Source: Anaeromassilibacillus sp001305115
Lineage (GTDB): Bacteria > Bacillota > Clostridia > Oscillospirales > Acutalibacteraceae
Assembly: GCA_042854365.1 (NCBI GenBank)
Contig: AP031437.1
Span: forward strand, 682,001-746,000
Length of the DNA: 64,000 nt
Reading direction: 5' to 3'
The position numbers and the translations under genes are program-made. The notes under the pieces are model-generated. The model saw only the letters and a program-made list of their open reading frames with translations, had not been told where the DNA came from and searched no databases. Positions 42,593-51,248 of the stretch are shown here, one piece after another (position 1 is the stretch's first letter; each line of letters begins with the position of its first letter).

Positions 42593-42946
42593 ATGTCCGA
42601 CCATAAGCTTGCCTTTATCTTTTTTGAAATTGGGATGATCTTATGTGTGGTAGCCATGATTTTAGGTCCCATTGGGATAGAAGTCTGGTCTGTAGCCTGT
42701 TCAGCGGTTGCCATCTTTTTGGCGTGTGCCGGTATTTATCTTGCTTTTTGCAGTTGGGATTCGGCACCTGAGCAGCAGAAAAGAATCCTACGGGGAGATG
42801 ATGGAACAGAAGCAAAATCCGTCGCTGTTATGGAGGAATCTGGGATACCGGAAGAGGAATTTTCTGAAGAAAAATCGAATCTTGTGCCGGGGGAGACCTT
42901 CTCATTTAGGCCTTCTGGTATAGATAGTCAGGAGAAAGAGTCGTAG
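42593..42946 (+). CDS. Small membrane protein of unknown function
   Basis: This 117-residue protein has two adjacent hydrophobic segments in its first half: FEIGMILCVVAMILGPIGI and WSVACSAVAIFLACAGIYLA. A hydrophilic, Glu/Ser-rich tail of about 55 residues follows. No motif is recognised. ATG 42593 is used because GAGGGGG is directly upstream. It begins 14 bases after the ksgA stop and so is probably cotranscribed with it. A terminator follows after about 150 bases. Confidence 0.6.
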   Translation: MSDHKLAFIFFEIGMILCVVAMILGPIGIEVWSVACSAVAIFLACAGIYLAFCSWDSAPEQQKRILRGDDGTEAKSVAVMEESGIPEEEFSEEKSNLVPGETFSFRPSGIDSQEKES

Positions 42947-43023
42947 GATTTGCCCACACAGACAAAGGAGTCCCTCTGTGGACGGGAAACAATCGAAAGA
43001 AAAATCAAAGGAATGAATATTTT

Positions 43024-43070
43024 TAATAGGGACAGCCTCCGCAAAAAGCAGGGCATCCCTATCGCTATTA
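43024..43070 (+). repeat. Hairpin in the gap after the small membrane protein gene
   Basis: ATAGGGA (43026-43032) pairs with TCCCTAT (43056-43062), and GCC/GGC can extend the stem inside. No T-run follows. It is the first of three hairpins in the 365-base gap before the minus-strand operon end. Confidence 0.35.
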
Positions 43071-43097
43071 AACGAATCTTTGTTTGTATCGATGCCA

Positions 43098-43151
43098 ACA
43101 AAGGAGTATCCCAAAAGTCCTGAAAGGACGGAAGGATACCCTTGTTTTTTT
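43098..43151 (+). terminator. Terminator of the ksgA unit
   Basis: CAAAGGAGTATCC (about 43100-43112) pairs with GGATACCCTTG, and an inner GTCCT/AGGAC hairpin makes a branched stem. Seven to eight T's follow. Confidence 0.7.
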
Positions 43152-43169
43152 AAAACTCAAATATTATAC

Positions 43170-43232
43170 CAAAAAGAAAAGAGGATGCCCCTCCTATGAA
43201 TCGAACAATTCGTAGTTTGGGCATCCTCTTGC
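43170..43232 (-). terminator. Terminator of the ddl-murI-argS operon (minus strand)
   Basis: AAGAGGATGCCC (43179-43190) and GGGCATCCTCTT (43219-43230) form a perfect 12-bp stem, continued by an inner 8-bp stem. On the minus strand the tail is TTCTTTTT. Confidence 0.85.
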
Positions 43233-43312
43233 TGGTTCCTATGCGTATCATACAAAAGTGGTGTGTTCATTTTTAGAGTGCCTGAATCTCAATCGTGTCC
43301 TCTGAAAGACAC

Positions 43313-44539
43313 TCAGTAAAGAATCGCACCATATTTGGATGAGAGAGGTTCCAATATCTCGTCCTCAATCTGGCATTCACTGTCAACGATCAAACGCCCT
43401 TGGAAGTACCGTAGGGCCGCTTCCAAAATCGGTGCACTGTCGCAATGTACAGCAATCGGAAGACGGGTCATGCTGCTGTTTTCTGCGAGTACATAGGCGT
43501 CATCGATGCTTTCAATTTCCACCAGGGCTGTATTGCAACGGTCGTCGTCCAAGTCGATTAGGTCGTCGTCCAGATGCCCGGTGCAGGCCAAGGGTTCGCT
43601 GAATACAAGGTCGTCCCCTAAGAAAAAGGCCTCCGTTTCGATCGTGGCCGCATAATTGTCAGGCTCTTTTGCAATTTCGGGAGGGCCGAATTCCTGCGCC
43701 ACCTTTTTCAGCGCAGAAATATGCGCAGGAGTAGAATCGTCGTATCCGCCTACGATGCGGGCGCCGGCCTGCATCAGCAGGCGCATTTTCTCGGCAAAGG
43801 CCGCGGGGGAGAGGAGCGTACCATCGGAGTTTCGGGCATTTGGCTTTGCGATGATGGGAACCGCTGTGTGGAGGCGAACTTCCTCGATCAAAGAAAGCAT
43901 AGGGTCGAGCAAGCAGTTCAGGCCGATGGCATCCACTCCCATGGCCTGTAGCGTGATGACCACCGGAAGCAAAGAACTGCCGGTAACCGTATGACCACTT
44001 TCGTCCACTGCGATGGTGACGAATACAGGCAGATCGGTTGTACGCGCGGCAAGAACCGCTGCGCGCATATCGGCCAAAGAGGTCTGCGATTCAATTGCAA
44101 GAAAATCGACGCCCGCTTGATCGAGTGCTCGGATCTGCTGGCGGTACAAGTCGTATATGTCGTCAAAGTCGGCCTCACCAAAAGGGGGGACGAACAGGCC
44201 GCTGGGACTGACATTACCGCCCACCAGTACCCCGCGTGGTTTTGCAATGCTCTGTGCCAGGCGCACCAGCTCGGTGTTCAATTCTACCACGCGCCCTTCC
44301 AGACCATAGGCGGAGAGCAGAGCCGCATTCGCCCCAAAGGTTGGAGCAAACACTGCCTGGGAACCTGCATCGATGTATGCATTCAATAAAGTTTGCAGCA
44401 TTTGTGGGTGCTGCAAAACCCACTGCTCCATACCGAGCCCACCAGGCCGGCAGACATCTGCCGGCATACCAGCAGACAGAAGCGCTGTACCGGTGGCTCC
44501 GTCCAATAACATGGGTAACGGATATGGGAAATCTTCCAT
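43313..44539 (-). CDS. Degenerate MetH-like homocysteine methyltransferase domain protein
   Basis: This 408-residue protein resembles the N-terminal half of cobalamin-dependent methionine synthase. Residues 1-290 match the homocysteine-binding barrel: LLDGATGTALL, PTFGANAALL, GLNCLLDP with the first zinc Cys at 209. The second zinc motif, normally GGCCGTTPEHI, reads GGYDDSTPAHI here, so both adjacent cysteines are Tyr266 and Asp267. The expected TNTFGA is PTFGA. After about 355 comes only the beginning of a pterin-binding-like domain (ILEAALRYFQGRLIVDS to KYGAILY), and then the protein ends. Zinc-dependent methyl transfer looks impossible, so it may be a regulator or act on something else. 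It starts behind AGGAG, 38 bases after argS. Confidence 0.75.
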   Translation of the reverse strand: MEDFPYPLPMLLDGATGTALLSAGMPADVCRPGGLGMEQWVLQHPQMLQTLLNAYIDAGSQAVFAPTFGANAALLSAYGLEGRVVELNTELVRLAQSIAKPRGVLVGGNVSPSGLFVPPFGEADFDDIYDLYRQQIRALDQAGVDFLAIESQTSLADMRAAVLAARTTDLPVFVTIAVDESGHTVTGSSLLPVVITLQAMGVDAIGLNCLLDPMLSLIEEVRLHTAVPIIAKPNARNSDGTLLSPAAFAEKMRLLMQAGARIVGGYDDSTPAHISALKKVAQEFGPPEIAKEPDNYAATIETEAFFLGDDLVFSEPLACTGHLDDDLIDLDDDRCNTALVEIESIDDAYVLAENSSMTRLPIAVHCDSAPILEAALRYFQGRLIVDSECQIEDEILEPLSSKYGAILY

Positions 44540-44577
44540 GATTTTGTTCTCCTGTAAGGTTTCGTTTCAAGGCGGAA

Positions 44578-46272
44578 TCACATGGATTCGGGCGCTGAAA
44601 TTTTTAGCAGGGACAACACATTGCGGATAACGGTTGCTGTTGCTTTGCACAAACAGATGCGTGCGGCGCGCAGACGGTCCTCTTCATCCTTCACACGGCA
44701 AGTATTGTAAAATTTATGGAACAGGTTGGCCAGTGTGATCACATAGCGCGTGATACGGGCGGGATCGTAATCCTTTGCCGCTGCGACGATTTCGTCCGTG
44801 TAGGCAGAAAGGTGACGGATGAGGTCGATCTCCTCCTGTGTATTTAAGAGAGAAAGTTCTTCGTCGGAACAGGCTCTCGGTTCAATTCCTTCCGCTTTAA
44901 GAGCCTTCAGGATACTGCAAATGCGCGCATGTGCGTACTGTACGTAATAGACCGGGTTCTGAGCGTCCTGCTGAACTGCAAGGTCAAGGTCAAAGTCCAT
45001 CTGAGAGGTGGCTTCACGCATGTTGAACAAGAAACGTGCAGCGTCTACGGGAACCTCATCCAGAAGGTCGGCCAGCTGGATCGCCTTGCCGGTACGCTTG
45101 CTCATACGGACCACTTCGCCATTGCGGACCAGGCGGACCAGCTGAATCAAAACGATGTCCAGTTTGCTGCCGTCAAGTCCGACTGCATCCATAGCGGCCT
45201 TCATACGGGCTACATGGCCGTGATGATCGGCCCCCCAAACGTCGATACAGCGGTCAAAACCGCGCTTAGCAAATTTGTTGCGATGATAGGCGATGTCCGC
45301 CGCAAAATAAGTGGGGTTGCCATTCTGGCGGACCAGGACTTCATCCTTTTCCGCGCCGAAGGTGGTAGCGCGATACCAGAGAGCGCCTTCCTTGTCATAG
45401 GTCAGACCCTTGTCCTTTAGAATCTGGATGGTCTCGTTCAACTCGCCATCGTTGTGCAATTTACTCTCCAAGAACCATTCGTCGTATTGAATGCCATATT
45501 TGGCGAGGTCTGCCTGCATTTTGGCAATGTTGCGCGGCAGCGCAAAGTCCACCAAGGCCTTTTGACGCACAGAAGATTCCACATTTACATAGCGGTCGCC
45601 GAATTCCTTCGAGAACTGTGCGGCGCGCTCTTTAATGTCGTCGCCATGGTAGCCGTCCTCTGGAAATTCCACCGCATCCTCGCCCTTATAAATCTGCAAA
45701 TAACGCGCTTCCAAAGAATTGCCAAACTTTTCAATCTGGTTGCCCGCGTCGTTGACGTAAAATTCGCGCCACACGGAATATCCCGCCGCGTCCAATACCG
45801 CTGCCAAACAATCGCCCAGAGCGCCGCCGCGTGCATTTCCCATGTGCATAGGACCCGTCGGATTGGCGGAAACAAACTCCACCATGATCTTTTTCCCCTG
45901 GCCGTATTCACTGCGGCCATACGCGTCTCCCAGCGCCTCAATGTCTTTCAGTACATCCACATAGAACTGCTTGCTCAGAAAGAAATTGATAAAACCGGGG
46001 CCGGCGATTTCAAAACGGTCAAAATAGGTGCCGTTCAAGGCCAGATTGTTTGTGATCGCCTCCGCGATTTTGCGGGGGGCTGCGTGGAAGGCGCGCGCGC
46101 TTACCATTGCAGCGTTGGTGGCCCAATCGCCGTGTGCCCGGTCTGCGGGTACCTCAATGGAAAATTCAGGAATGTCCGCCTGCGGCAGTTCGCCGTTGGC
46201 ACAGGCTTTTTCCATGGCGGTACGGATAATATTCCTCAGTTCAGTGGTCGCCTGCTGCACGAGTTTTGACAT
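44578..46272 (-). CDS. argS: Arginyl-tRNA synthetase
   Basis: This 564-residue class I synthetase attaches arginine to its tRNA. An N-terminal Add-1 domain (1-110) precedes NPTGPMHMGNARGGALGD, which holds the HIGH-type motif as HMGN. The catalytic core includes WGADHHGHVARMKAA, and VRMSKRTGKAIQLADL is the KMSKS region (MSKR). The DALR anticodon-binding domain ends the protein. GGAGG precedes the ATG, and the start overlaps the end of the DUF1934 gene by 32 bases, so translation is likely coupled. Confidence 0.96.
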   Translation of the reverse strand: MSKLVQQATTELRNIIRTAMEKACANGELPQADIPEFSIEVPADRAHGDWATNAAMVSARAFHAAPRKIAEAITNNLALNGTYFDRFEIAGPGFINFFLSKQFYVDVLKDIEALGDAYGRSEYGQGKKIMVEFVSANPTGPMHMGNARGGALGDCLAAVLDAAGYSVWREFYVNDAGNQIEKFGNSLEARYLQIYKGEDAVEFPEDGYHGDDIKERAAQFSKEFGDRYVNVESSVRQKALVDFALPRNIAKMQADLAKYGIQYDEWFLESKLHNDGELNETIQILKDKGLTYDKEGALWYRATTFGAEKDEVLVRQNGNPTYFAADIAYHRNKFAKRGFDRCIDVWGADHHGHVARMKAAMDAVGLDGSKLDIVLIQLVRLVRNGEVVRMSKRTGKAIQLADLLDEVPVDAARFLFNMREATSQMDFDLDLAVQQDAQNPVYYVQYAHARICSILKALKAEGIEPRACSDEELSLLNTQEEIDLIRHLSAYTDEIVAAAKDYDPARITRYVITLANLFHKFYNTCRVKDEEDRLRAARICLCKATATVIRNVLSLLKISAPESM

Positions 46273-46702
46273 CTTTGTTTTCTGCCTCCTTGATGGTAAT
46301 CAAAATTTCATTCGAACTGGACAGGTTGGAATTGATGTCCAGCGTATAGCGAACCTCCAACTTGCCACCCTCGTCGGTCAAACTGGAGTGTAACTGGCTG
46401 GTGAAGATCCCGATCATCATGTTGCCGTAGCCGGTGTCGTACTGACAGAGGTGACGTTTGCCATTCTCCAAAACCAGTCGGGTACTTCCCGCACCGCGCA
46501 TCAGAGTCACTTTGTCATTTCCTTCGACCTTCAGCACAGAGGTCACCGGCTTTCCGTTCTCTTCGCTGTCATATTCTTTATAGGTAATATAACGATTTTT
46601 TCCTTTTTTTACATAGGAACCGAGCGTGGTGACCTGAACCTCGCCGGTTTCACCGTCCACCTGCTGGCGTCCCAAAATGGAAATTAAATAATTTTCCTGC
46701 AT
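46241..46702 (-). CDS. DUF1934 beta-barrel protein (YwiB-like)
   Basis: This 153-residue cytoplasmic protein has a strongly beta pattern: YLISILGRQQVDGETGEVQV, then RYITYKEYDSEENGKPV, VTLMRGAGSTRLVLENGKRH and a C-terminal LEVRYTLDIN. This matches DUF1934, a calycin-like barrel of unknown ligand that commonly sits beside argS in Firmicutes. ATG 46702 is selected because AGGGGG precedes it. It overlaps argS by 32 bases and follows murI by 23. Confidence 0.85.
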   Translation of the reverse strand: MQENYLISILGRQQVDGETGEVQVTTLGSYVKKGKNRYITYKEYDSEENGKPVTSVLKVEGNDKVTLMRGAGSTRLVLENGKRHLCQYDTGYGNMMIGIFTSQLHSSLTDEGGKLEVRYTLDINSNLSSSNEILITIKEAENKDVKTRAAGDH

Positions 46703-46725
46703 TTTTACATTCCCCCTACCTTGGG

Positions 46726-47538
46726 TCAATAGCGGTTGATGTCGATTTGGTGGACCTCCTGGCCGATGTCCCTGCCAAGAAAGATGCCCGCAATGCGGGA
46801 GAAATCGTCTACCCGGTCGCTCACATAGAAGGAACAGTCCCCCTTGGCGGGACGGTCACACAAAAGGCCGCGCTCTTCCAGCACCTTGCTGCAACAAAAG
46901 GCAGTCTCCCGCCCGCTGTCGATCAACGTAACTTCCTTTCCCATGGTTGCGCCGATAATCCGGCTGATAATCGGATAATGGGTGCATCCCATGATGAGTG
47001 TGTCTACACCGGCATCTCGCAACTCCCCAAGATAACGCTCCGCGACAAGGCGGGTGACCTCATCGTCATCTGCAACAAAGCCGTTCTCTACCAAAGGAAC
47101 AAATAGGGGGCACTCGCGGTCGTAGACCTGGATTTCCGAATCGATCTCTGCAAGGGCTCTGCGATAAGAACCGCTGCGGATCGTGGCAGAGGTCCCAATG
47201 ACCCCCACGCGCTTGTTGCGCGTTGCAGCAGATGCTGCAAGGGCTGTCGGATGTAGGACATCGATAAAAGGGACACCCTGGGGCTTTTTGAGGTTTCTGG
47301 CCAGAGAACTGACGGTGCCGCACGCAACAACAATCATTTTGACACGGTTTTCCGTCAGAAAGTGGATGTCTTGGGCGGCATATTTTAGAATCGTCTCTTG
47401 GCTTCGGGAACCGTAAGGCACACGCCCCGTATCGCCAAAATAGACGATGTGTTCCTGTGGCATAATCTCCAAAAGCTCTTTGACCGCCGTCAGGCCGCCG
47501 AGCCCGGAATCGAAAACGCCGATTGGTCGGTTATCCAT
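46726..47538 (-). CDS. murI: Glutamate racemase
   Basis: This 270-residue cofactor-independent racemase makes D-glutamate for peptidoglycan. IGVFDSGLGGLTAVKEL carries the catalytic-site Asp-Ser, and YFGDTGRVPYGSRS follows. The first catalytic cysteine is in VACGTVSS near residue 73, and the second in IMGCTHYPII near residue 184. The usual first motif is ACNTAS; here the substrate-contacting Asn is Gly. It lies between ddl (28-base gap) and the DUF1934 gene in a leftward wall/translation operon. Confidence 0.93.
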   Translation of the reverse strand: MDNRPIGVFDSGLGGLTAVKELLEIMPQEHIVYFGDTGRVPYGSRSQETILKYAAQDIHFLTENRVKMIVVACGTVSSLARNLKKPQGVPFIDVLHPTALAASAATRNKRVGVIGTSATIRSGSYRRALAEIDSEIQVYDRECPLFVPLVENGFVADDDEVTRLVAERYLGELRDAGVDTLIMGCTHYPIISRIIGATMGKEVTLIDSGRETAFCCSKVLEERGLLCDRPAKGDCSFYVSDRVDDFSRIAGIFLGRDIGQEVHQIDINRY

Positions 47539-47566
47539 ATTTTTTGCTCCCTATCCCTTCCCGTTC

Positions 47567-48646
<1,080 letters not shown>

Positions 48647-48721
48647 AAGATATAACCTCCTGGATTATTCGGGATTTTGCGTGTTAAGACTCATTGGCTA
48701 CACGCGGACCCTTGAATATAT

Positions 48722-48750
48722 ATGATAACACACGGCCCAATTCTGCGCAA
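48722..48750 (-). promoter_or_regulatory. Candidate promoter of the ddl operon (minus strand)
   Basis: On the minus strand TTGCGC (48750-48745), a 17-bp spacer and TATCAT (48727-48722), about 75 bases before ddl. The rest of this ~300-base divergent gap holds only the opposite promoter. Confidence 0.45.
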
Positions 48751-48849
48751 TCTCTACATTTGCCAACGCAAGACGCTGCTACAAAGAATTGCTGGATATT
48801 TCGCCGATAAACCGTGGAAGGGGCAACGTGCCGCCAATAAATTAGTATG

Positions 48850-48878
48850 GTGACAAAAAAATAAATATGTAGTATAAT
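48850..48878 (+). promoter_or_regulatory. Promoter and 5' hairpin of the 48.95-kb gene
   Basis: GTGACA (48850-48855), a 17-bp spacer and TATAAT (48873-48878). The transcript would begin close to a stem-loop (AGCCGT...ACGGCT with inner GTCCG...CGGAC, ~48900-48929) that is too T-poor to be a terminator. Confidence 0.5.
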
Positions 48879-48949
48879 CAACAGAAAAAGGATCAGAACA
48901 GCCGTAGGGTCCGTGGGTGCGGACGGCTTTCATAGAGCAGGAGTGATAA

Positions 48950-49738
48950 TTGTTGGATCAGAAGGCATTTGACCTGATTGTAGAGAAAACGGGCGCTTCG
49001 CTCGCGCCGCAGGGATTCCAGCGGGACAAAAACGGTGAGAATGAAACCACCGCGTTGTTTGTCGGCGAGAGTGTGGCATACAGCGTCTTTTTTGACGAGC
49101 AGAAAAAGCAGTTTGAACTGCGGGCCTGCGCAATGACCGAGGATGGTCCGGACGAAAAGTGGAAGGTCCTTTCCCGCTGGCTGTTTGAGCCGGAAGAGCG
49201 GCCGCTCGCGGAGGCGGAGAGTATTGCCAACGATTTTGTGGAAACCATCGAAGGGCCTCGCCGTGTGGCAGCGGTCCAGACGGCAAAGCGCAAGTCAAAG
49301 GGCGGCGAAAACAATGCGGACCCGCTTTTCTTTTTTAACCGCCTTGTGGGAATTTTCCCGGAATTGCGCGAGGAGATCACGGAAGAGCGTTCCTGGTATG
49401 GGATGGTGCGCGGGGTGACCTTTGCGCGGGAACACGTGTTGCCCAAGATAGAGTCCTTTTTAAACTCTGCGCGGCCGGAGCAGATGAAACGCCTTTGCGA
49501 TGTTTTGGGAGATATGTATGTTGCAGGGGACATGGATGTGCGTTCGATTATCACCATCGTTCTGCTGAACGGGATTCACGACCCGGAGGTTGTGGAACAA
49601 AAGATGGTGCCTCAGTTCCGCAAAGAGCTGCAGGAAGCATACCGTGCGGGAAAAAAATATCGGGGAAAGACCGTAAAACCGGAAAAGAAAAAGAAAGAAA
49701 AGAAATATTCAGCGGAGACGTTAAACGACTTGCGTTGA
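48950..49738 (+). CDS. Cytoplasmic protein of unknown function
   Basis: This 262-residue, charged, soluble protein is not recognised. The N-terminal ~100 residues look alpha/beta: FQRDKNGENETTALFVGESV, YSVFFDEQKKQFELRACAM. The centre is helical (RNLVG-type FFFNRLVGIFPELREEI). The C-terminus is a strongly basic Lys-rich tail (RGKTVKPEKKKKEKKY). Two TTG codons (48950, 48953) can start it behind AGGAGTG; no ATG or GTG fits. It has its own promoter and is followed by a stem-loop and the ribosomal-protein promoter. No function is proposed. Confidence 0.65.
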   Translation: MLDQKAFDLIVEKTGASLAPQGFQRDKNGENETTALFVGESVAYSVFFDEQKKQFELRACAMTEDGPDEKWKVLSRWLFEPEERPLAEAESIANDFVETIEGPRRVAAVQTAKRKSKGGENNADPLFFFNRLVGIFPELREEITEERSWYGMVRGVTFAREHVLPKIESFLNSARPEQMKRLCDVLGDMYVAGDMDVRSIITIVLLNGIHDPEVVEQKMVPQFRKELQEAYRAGKKYRGKTVKPEKKKKEKKYSAETLNDLR

Positions 49739-49885
49739 AGCAGGGAACTCTTATCAGCTAGCGGCTGAGAGGGAGGCGCCGTTGCAGTGTCCGTTCATCG
49801 AGGCGCTACAACGGCTGTTTATCCCTTGTAATCGGGAAAGTCTAGGGAAATTGCGGCTTTTTCGCAAGTTTTTCGAAAAATTCCC
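49739..49885 (+). other. Intergenic structure before the ribosomal-protein promoter
   Basis: GCCGTTG (49778-49784) pairs with CAACGGC (49809-49815). The overlapping GGCGCC (49776-49780 part) can alternatively pair with GGCGC (49802-49806). The two pairings exclude each other. The tail is TGTTTA, so termination would be weak. Confidence 0.35.
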
Positions 49886-49914
49886 TTGACCGTTGGGCGA
49901 GGGTATGGTATAGT
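49886..49914 (+). promoter_or_regulatory. Promoter of rpmG-secE-nusG-rplKA
   Basis: TTGACC (49886-49891), a 17-bp spacer and TATAGT (49909-49914). The leader is about 130 nt and carries a short stem ending in seven T's (ACCTCA...TGGGGTTCTTTTTTT, ~49921-49948) right after the start. Confidence 0.7.
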
Positions 49915-50053
49915 TATCTTACCTCATAAATTGGGGTTCTTTTTTTGTGCCCTTTTTTGAGGGAGGCTGTGGGCCTGCAACGAACGTGGGTCCGGGGAAC
50001 TGTGCAACCGCGCAGATCCTTGAAAATTGTTCCGTATAACGGGAGGTGCCGTC

Positions 50054-50203
50054 ATGAGAGTGAAAATCGTATTAGCCTGCACAGAGTGCAAACAGCGCAA
50101 CTACAACACTATGAAAAACAAGAAGAATGATCCGGACAGACTTGAGATGAACAAGTACTGCCGTTTCTGCAGGAAGCACACGCTTCATAAGGAAACGAAG
50201 TAA
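50054..50203 (+). CDS. rpmG: 50S ribosomal protein L33
   Basis: This 49-residue ribosomal protein is encoded just before secE, as in most Firmicutes. It begins MRVKIVLACTECKQRNYNT and has the zinc-ribbon cysteines in CTEC and CRFC, so it is the zinc-binding form. It ends RKHTLHKETK. GGGAGGTG precedes the ATG. There are 20 bases to secE. Confidence 0.95.
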   Translation: MRVKIVLACTECKQRNYNTMKNKKNDPDRLEMNKYCRFCRKHTLHKETK

Positions 50204-50223
50204 TCCGGACGGAGGGACAGAAA

Positions 50224-50526
50224 ATGCCAGAAAATACCGAGAAGTCCGTCAAGGACACCGAAAAGGCCGTTAAGGCTGACAAGCCGGCAAAGACGGAAAA
50301 GTCGGACAAGAAGGAAAACGCATTTGTCCGCTTTTTCAAGAACACAGGCAAGTTCCTTCGCGACGTTAAGAATGAGGTCAAAAAGATTGTGTGGCCAACC
50401 CCAAAGTCTGTGTTTAAAAACACAGGCGTTGTCCTGGTGACCATCCTTGTCATCGGTCTGTTCATCTTTGGGCTGGACACCGTATTTATGAACCTGCTGG
50501 GGCTGATTATGAACATCGCCAAGTAG
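50224..50526 (+). CDS. secE: Preprotein translocase subunit SecE
   Basis: This 100-residue single-span subunit stabilises SecY in the protein-export channel. A charged, Lys/Asp-rich N-terminus (~40 residues) is followed by the SecE signature FLRDVKNEVKKIVWPTPKSV and one membrane helix (VVLVTILVIGLFIFGLDTVF). The cytoplasmic extension is longer than the ~60 residues of Bacillus SecE. It lies between rpmG and nusG. Confidence 0.94.
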   Translation: MPENTEKSVKDTEKAVKADKPAKTEKSDKKENAFVRFFKNTGKFLRDVKNEVKKIVWPTPKSVFKNTGVVLVTILVIGLFIFGLDTVFMNLLGLIMNIAK

Positions 50527-50543
50527 GAAGCGGAGGAATGGCT

Positions 50544-51065
50544 ATGCCCGAAGAAGGAAAATGGTACGTTGTTCATACCTATTCCGGGTATGAAAACAAA
50601 GTGGCCTCCAACCTGGAAAAAACCGTTGAAAACCGTCAGTTGCAGGATCTGATTCAGGAGATCCGCGTTCCCACCGAGACGGTTACCGAAATTAAGGATA
50701 ACAAGAAACGCGATGTGGAGCGCAAGATTTTCCCTGGATATGTGCTGGTCAAAATGGTTTTGACGGACGAGTCCTGGTATGTCGTGCGGAATATCCGCGG
50801 ATGCACAGGGTTTGTCGGTCCGTCCTCCAAGCCGATCCCGCTCACCAATGAAGAGGTGGCCAAGCTCGGCGTGGAAAAACGCGAGGTGGAAGTCAACTAT
50901 GGCGTAGGCGATTCCGTCCAGATCGTCGATGGTCCTTTGGAGGGCTTTGTCGGCACCGTGGAGGAAGTCGACCTAGAAAAGAACCGCGTCCGTGTTACAG
51001 TCAGTATGTTCGGACGGGAAACGCCGGTGGAGCTGGAGCTCGACCAGGCGGAAACAATGGAATAA
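50544..51065 (+). CDS. nusG: Transcription termination/antitermination factor NusG
   Basis: This 173-residue factor binds the RNA polymerase clamp and modulates pausing and termination. The NGN domain begins KWYVVHTYSGYENKVASNLE. FPGYVLVKMVLTDESWYVVRN and GFVGPSSKPIPL are conserved. The C-terminal KOW domain has VDGPLEGFVGTVEEVD. ATG 50544 is preferred to 50538 because it is better spaced from GCGGAGG. It follows secE by about 17 bases. Confidence 0.95.
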   Translation: MPEEGKWYVVHTYSGYENKVASNLEKTVENRQLQDLIQEIRVPTETVTEIKDNKKRDVERKIFPGYVLVKMVLTDESWYVVRNIRGCTGFVGPSSKPIPLTNEEVAKLGVEKREVEVNYGVGDSVQIVDGPLEGFVGTVEEVDLEKNRVRVTVSMFGRETPVELELDQAETME

Positions 51066-51248
51066 GGACCCGAAGGGGTCCGGGCCGTTGGGGTTTGCCC
51101 AACGTGTCGGCAAGTGAGGTAATATGCGGGCAACCGCTTATTATGAGGGACGAAGTCCCCTGGGGAGCATAAAGAACCGCTTCCCCTGTGGGAGGAACGG
51201 CTAAAATGCTTGTTCCGCCATTTACCACAAATTTTGGAGGTGCAGAAA
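51066..51248 (+). promoter_or_regulatory. Structured nusG-rplK intergenic leader
   Basis: These 183 bases hold several stems in series: GGACCC/GGGTCC, CGTTGGG/CCCAACG, GGGAC/GTCCC and GGGGAG/CTTCCCC. GAGGAACGG near the end can pair with CCGCTTCCC. This is far more structure than a spacer needs. It may be a translational control site for the L11-L1 genes. I recognise no named family. Confidence 0.45.

Noticed and set aside
45454..46269. 271-codon plus-strand open frame over argS
   Set aside because: Antisense to argS, without a ribosome-binding site or known motif.
49760..49850. TPP-like CTGAGAGGGA element before rpmG
   Set aside because: Only the short CTGAGA string matches; the second conserved TPP half and any thiamine gene are missing.
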